The translations under genes and the position numbers were made by a program. Shown here piece after piece: positions 7,156 through 9,255 of a DNA stretch of 9,255 nucleotides (its first letter is position 1; each line of letters starts with the position of its first letter). Under the pieces are notes generated by a model that saw only the letters and a program-made list of their open reading frames with translations, was not told the DNA's origin and searched no databases. Origin of the DNA: Thermoplasmatota archaeon (GTDB lineage: Archaea > Thermoplasmatota > E2 > DHVEG-1); assembly GCA_030609445.1 (NCBI GenBank), contig JAUWCF010000025.1:1-9255 (forward strand), written 5' to 3'.

Positions 7156-7225
7156 AAGGGTATAATACATAATATTTCCTTCTCGTATTAGAAAAATCTA
7201 CTATGTATGACCTTTGACATGAAAG

Positions 7226-7489
7226 CTAATACATATAGCCTGTTGCTTCATCATCAGAAAATTCAACCCCGAGACCAAGAGCAATACGGTTTACAAAGTT
7301 GAAATAAGATGTTATGAGATTAATATTTAGGATATCTTCTTCTGAAAAACCTACACCTCGTAGAACATCCACATCATTTTTTTTTATCTCTGACGGATTT
7401 TTTGTTAACTTATAAACATAGTCTAGCATATCATTCATTTTATTAGTAAGATTCACAGATCGATAATCATGTATCAATTTTTTCACATT
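7226..7489 (-). pseudogene. Truncated 3' fragment of a peroxidase-related / AhpD-like (carboxymuconolactone decarboxylase fold) gene
   Basis: The minus-strand frame ends in a recognisable C-terminus: KKLIHDYRSVNLTNKMNDML, then SEIKKNDVDVLRGVGFSEED, then NLITSYFNFVNRIALGLGV and EFSDDEATGYMY. From memory this is the last half of the uncharacterised peroxidase-related enzymes of the AhpD superfamily. The first half, which carries the redox CxxxC-type active site, is missing. The same frame stays open upstream to 7603, but those residues (MFHNIFLQNFLF and similar) are low-complexity translations of the AT-rich promoter of the opposite gene and do not look like this family. No start codon with a ribosome-binding site lies at the edge of the conserved part. 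I therefore call it a decaying remnant cut off near 7489. A nine-T run at 7377-7385 does not break the frame, so the loss is probably recent. A short expressed protein from an internal ATG is possible but unlikely. Confidence 0.65.
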
Positions 7490-7530
7490 TATCTCATTTT
7501 TCCGATAATGATTTAAAATGATAAAAATGT

Positions 7531-7544
7531 TTAAATAATATATA
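7531..7544 (+). promoter_or_regulatory. TATA box for the secreted repeat protein
   Basis: The run ttaaataatatata is a good archaeal TATA match. Transcription is expected near 7565-7570, giving a leader of roughly 25-30 nt. That leader includes ggag at 7582-7585, 9 nt before the ATG at 7595. Confidence 0.55.
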
Positions 7545-7594
7545 GTAGTATGAAGAATATATATCGAAAATAAGAAATTCTGGAGAAAAATGTT

Positions 7595-9031
7595 ATGAAA
7601 CAACTATTATTAAGTACATGGGTAAGTGTGCTGTTATTTGTTTCTATTTTATCTGTAGCAGTAGCCATGAACAATGATGTCGAGGCTAGTAGTATTGCTC
7701 TTGACAATGGAGGAAATGGCTGGAATCAGACATTTGGAGGCAGTTCTTATGATGAGGGTTATTCGGTTCAGCAGACCAATGATGATGGCTATATAATCGC
7801 AGGAGCTACATTGTCATATGGTGCAGGTGACTGGGATGTATGGTTGATTAAAACAGATTCCACTGGAAATGAAGATTGGAACTCTACATTTGGAGGGAGC
7901 AATGTTGACCGGGGTTATTCGGTTCAGCAGACCAATGATGATGGCTATATCATCGGAGGTTATACAGACTCATATGGTGCAGGAGTTTCAGATTTTTGGT
8001 TGATTAAAACAGATTCTAGTGGAAATGAAGATTGGAACATGACAGTTGGAGGAATAAATTATGATAGAGGCTTTTCGGTTCAGCAGACCAATGATGATGG
8101 CTACATAATCACTGGATACACAGTTTCATATGATGTAGATGATACTGGTTGTGACGTTTTGTTGGTTAAAACAGATTCAAATGGAATTGAAGAATGGCAT
8201 CAGACATTCGGGGGAACCGGCGTTTCTAATAAATTTGATATGGGTTATTCAGTTCAGCAGACGAGTGATGGTGGCTATATAATCGCAGGAGACACTGAGA
8301 TATATTTTGTAGCTAAGTCGGATTTTTTGCTGATTAAAACAGACTCCAACGGAAACGAAGAATGGAGCCGGACATTTGGAGGGTCCGCCGCTGATAGAGG
8401 CCGTTCGGTTAAGCAGACCAATGACGGTGGCTACATAATCACAGGATGGGCATCGTCATTTGGTGAAGGAGATCCAGATTTTTGGTTGATTAAAACAGAT
8501 TCTAGTGGAAATGAAGATTGGAATTATACATTTGGATTTGGAGAAAACAGTAGTGACTGGGGCTATTCAGTCCAGCAGACCAGTGACGGTGGCTATATAA
8601 TCGCAGGAGCCACAATGCCTGATGGATGGATAACCACAGGATCCACAGCGTCATATACTGCAGAAGGCACAGATGTTTGGCTGATTAAAACAAGTGATAA
8701 TGGTTCCCCTGAGCCTAATCTTCAGATCAAATCGGTCGAAGGTGGTCTAGGTATAACTGCTGTTATTGAAAACGTTGGCAATGCCAATGCCGCTGATGTC
8801 GAATGGCATATCCTTGTTGAAGGCGGTTTCTTGAGTTTGATAGACATAGATGCCAATGATACCGAGACAGAGCTGAAAGCTGATGATGAATTAACTGTAC
8901 AAACAGGATCACTTGGGTTATTCCACCTAGGTGGCATCAAGATTACCGTAACAGTTGAAGCAGACAACGTAGATAAAGTTACAAAGGAAGAAACTGGATT
9001 TGTATTAGGACCCTTTGTAATAATTAGATAA
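7595..9031 (+). CDS. Secreted repeat protein, predicted propeller-like, with C-terminal Ig-like domain
   Basis: The 478-residue protein starts with a typical Sec signal peptide: hydrophobic residues 4-24, with likely cleavage after AVA at 24 or after VEA at 31. Residues 43 to about 367 form six repeats of 52-58 residues. Each runs W-(N)-x-T-F-G-G, then D-x-G-Y-S-V-Q-Q-T-(N/S)-D-(D/G)-G-Y-I-I-x-G, then D-(V/F)-W-L-I-K-T-D-S-x-G-N-E-(D/E)-W. The four-strand feel of each unit suggests one propeller blade per repeat, so a six-bladed propeller; this is inference. Residues 375-478 form a separate beta-rich domain (LQIKSVEGGLGITAVIENVG and onwards) resembling CARDB/Ig-like modules at the ends of surface proteins of Thermoplasmatota-like archaea. 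No C-terminal membrane helix, PGF-CTERM or LPXTG-like signal is seen, so it is either released or held by other proteins. The role is unknown; adhesion or polysaccharide binding is plausible. The ATG is supported by a ribosome-binding site. Confidence 0.9.
   Translation: MKQLLLSTWVSVLLFVSILSVAVAMNNDVEASSIALDNGGNGWNQTFGGSSYDEGYSVQQTNDDGYIIAGATLSYGAGDWDVWLIKTDSTGNEDWNSTFGGSNVDRGYSVQQTNDDGYIIGGYTDSYGAGVSDFWLIKTDSSGNEDWNMTVGGINYDRGFSVQQTNDDGYIITGYTVSYDVDDTGCDVLLVKTDSNGIEEWHQTFGGTGVSNKFDMGYSVQQTSDGGYIIAGDTEIYFVAKSDFLLIKTDSNGNEEWSRTFGGSAADRGRSVKQTNDGGYIITGWASSFGEGDPDFWLIKTDSSGNEDWNYTFGFGENSSDWGYSVQQTSDGGYIIAGATMPDGWITTGSTASYTAEGTDVWLIKTSDNGSPEPNLQIKSVEGGLGITAVIENVGNANAADVEWHILVEGGFLSLIDIDANDTETELKADDELTVQTGSLGLFHLGGIKITVTVEADNVDKVTKEETGFVLGPFVIIR
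7721..8698 (+). repeat. Six in-frame tandem repeats inside the secreted-protein gene
   Basis: Repeat units begin at the conserved tryptophan codons: 7721-7876, 7877-8032, 8033-8194, 8195-8362, 8363-8518 and 8519-8698. The basic period is 156 bp. Identity at DNA level is very uneven: 39 identical bases are shared by units 1 and 2 (7756-7794 and 7912-7950), and 49 identical bases by units 2 and 5 (7989-8037 and 8475-8523), while unit 4 is more diverged. Unit 6 has an insertion around its second strand pair. Confidence 0.9.
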
Positions 9032-9040
9032 TAAACTACT

Positions 9041-9185
9041 AATTGAGGCTGACCAATAACCCCCACTTTGGAAAAGCGGGGTGCTCAAAACAGATTCTCT
9101 GCATAGAAATCTGGGATTTTCATTGAGAAAATGTCTTTTTATGCACTGGTTTTTTGCATTATTTAGTTATTGGTCAGCCTCAATT
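9041..9185. mobile_element. 145-bp inverted-repeat element, MITE-like or structured 3' element
   Basis: A perfect 20-bp inverted repeat, aattgaggctgaccaataac at 9041-9060 and its complement at 9166-9185, encloses 105 bp with no coding capacity. The outermost four bases are AATT on both sides; because AATT is its own complement it can equally be read as a 4-bp target duplication around 16-bp terminal repeats starting GAGGCTGACC. Inside are three smaller hairpins: cccc/gggg plus cttt/aaag (9061-9081), cagatt/aatctg (9091-9113) and atgca/tgcat (9141-9159). It begins 9 bp after the stop of the secreted-protein gene and is followed by a T-tract. A small non-autonomous transposable element is the simplest reading. 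A 3' RNA structure serving termination or stability is the alternative. I see no transposase and no second copy in this window. Confidence 0.5.
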
Positions 9186-9189
9186 CCTC

Positions 9190-9201
9190 TTTTTTCTTTT
9201 T
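9190..9201 (+). terminator. T-tract after the inverted-repeat element
   Basis: ttttttcttttt follows the right arm of the 20-bp inverted repeat by 4 bp. In the + direction a long stem followed by T-runs would end transcription of the secreted-protein gene. Whether the stem matters is unknown, since archaeal termination depends mainly on the T-run. Confidence 0.5.
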
Positions 9202-9246
9202 CTGTAATGTTATTAAAGCATGTTTTTAAAAATGATTTTTACATAC

Positions 9247-9254
9247 TTGGAGGT
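9247..9254 (+). promoter_or_regulatory. Ribosome-binding site of a gene starting beyond the window
   Basis: The last bases, ttggaggtg, contain an excellent match to the archaeal anti-Shine-Dalgarno complement (GGAGGTG). No coding sequence follows within the window. A + strand start codon is expected within about 10 bp of the right edge. Confidence 0.45.
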
Positions 9255-9255
9255 G

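Noticed and set aside
7143..7225. Search for a tRNA or small RNA between the PurF-like gene and the gene remnant
   Set aside because: Only weak hairpins are present; no cloverleaf, C/D box pair or other recognisable RNA pattern was seen.
7377..7385. Nine-T run as a frameshift in the peroxidase-related fragment
   Set aside because: The frame continues through it with family-like residues on both sides, so it is not the cause of the truncation.
7490..7603. N-terminal extension of the peroxidase-related fragment up to 7603
   Set aside because: The residues are low-complexity Ile/Phe/Tyr/Asn translation of the AT-rich promoter of the opposite gene and do not resemble the family.
7721..8698. Regular repeats as a CRISPR array
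   Set aside because: The repeats are 156-bp, in frame, encode a conserved protein motif and lack constant repeat/variable spacer structure.
8722..9066. 114-codon minus-strand frame over the end of the repeat gene
   Set aside because: It is antisense to the well-formed C-terminal domain and runs into the inverted-repeat element; the Ser/Pro-rich product looks like a reverse reading.
9085..9096. Twelve bases (aaaacagattct) shared by the inverted-repeat element and the protein repeats
   Set aside because: The match is short and AT-rich and the flanks differ, so common origin is not supported.

Overview
This AT-rich window is archaeal. It encodes a KH-domain/beta-CASP nuclease of the aCPSF1 (FttA) type and an archaeal proteasome beta subunit with the Thr1/Glu17/Lys33 catalytic set. 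Several starts have a TATA-like box about 26-27 nt upstream of either the start codon or a Shine-Dalgarno-bearing leader. Euryarchaeota is likely. A Thermoplasmatota relative is my best guess, from general resemblance of the KBL-like enzyme and of the C-terminal domain of the last secreted protein, but no marker gene here settles it.

Layout. (1) Positions 1-93 hold the 3' end of a gene on the + strand whose C-terminus loosely resembles a GINS B-domain. A small charged unknown protein follows (115-372, +), probably leaderless, then a T-rich terminator. (2) Positions 408-5520 on the minus strand read, in transcription order, ATP-NAD kinase family protein, alpha-oxoamine synthase (KBL-like), proteasome beta subunit, aCPSF1. 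The last two form the neighbour pair known from other euryarchaea and each has its own promoter-like sequence. (3) A divergent intergenic region of about 210 bp leads to a + strand amidophosphoribosyltransferase-like protein (5733-7142). It keeps the PRPP loop and four candidate Fe-S cysteines but has lost the catalytic Cys2 and the other glutaminase signatures. (4) Positions 7226 to about 7489 (minus) hold a truncated 3' fragment of a peroxidase-related/AhpD-like gene. It lies against the promoter of a + strand secreted protein (7595-9031) with six 52-58 residue repeats, predicted to be propeller-like, and a C-terminal Ig-like domain. (5) Just 3' of that gene is a 145-bp element bounded by perfect 20-bp inverted repeats (9041-9060 and 9166-9185), with smaller hairpins inside and a T-tract after it. 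It is either a MITE-like insertion or a large 3' structured terminator. The window ends on a strong ribosome-binding site for a gene that starts just outside.

How the genes fit together. The left half is housekeeping: transcript 3'-end formation, protein turnover, NADP supply, PLP-dependent acyl-CoA/amino-acid condensation and perhaps replication. The right half is accessory: a repeat protein for the cell surface or exterior, a gene remnant at one edge and an inverted-repeat element at the other, which suggests a recently remodelled locus. The best candidates for new biology are the glutaminase-dead PurF paralogue and the 145-bp element. I do not see a defence system, a CRISPR array or an RNA gene I could name.
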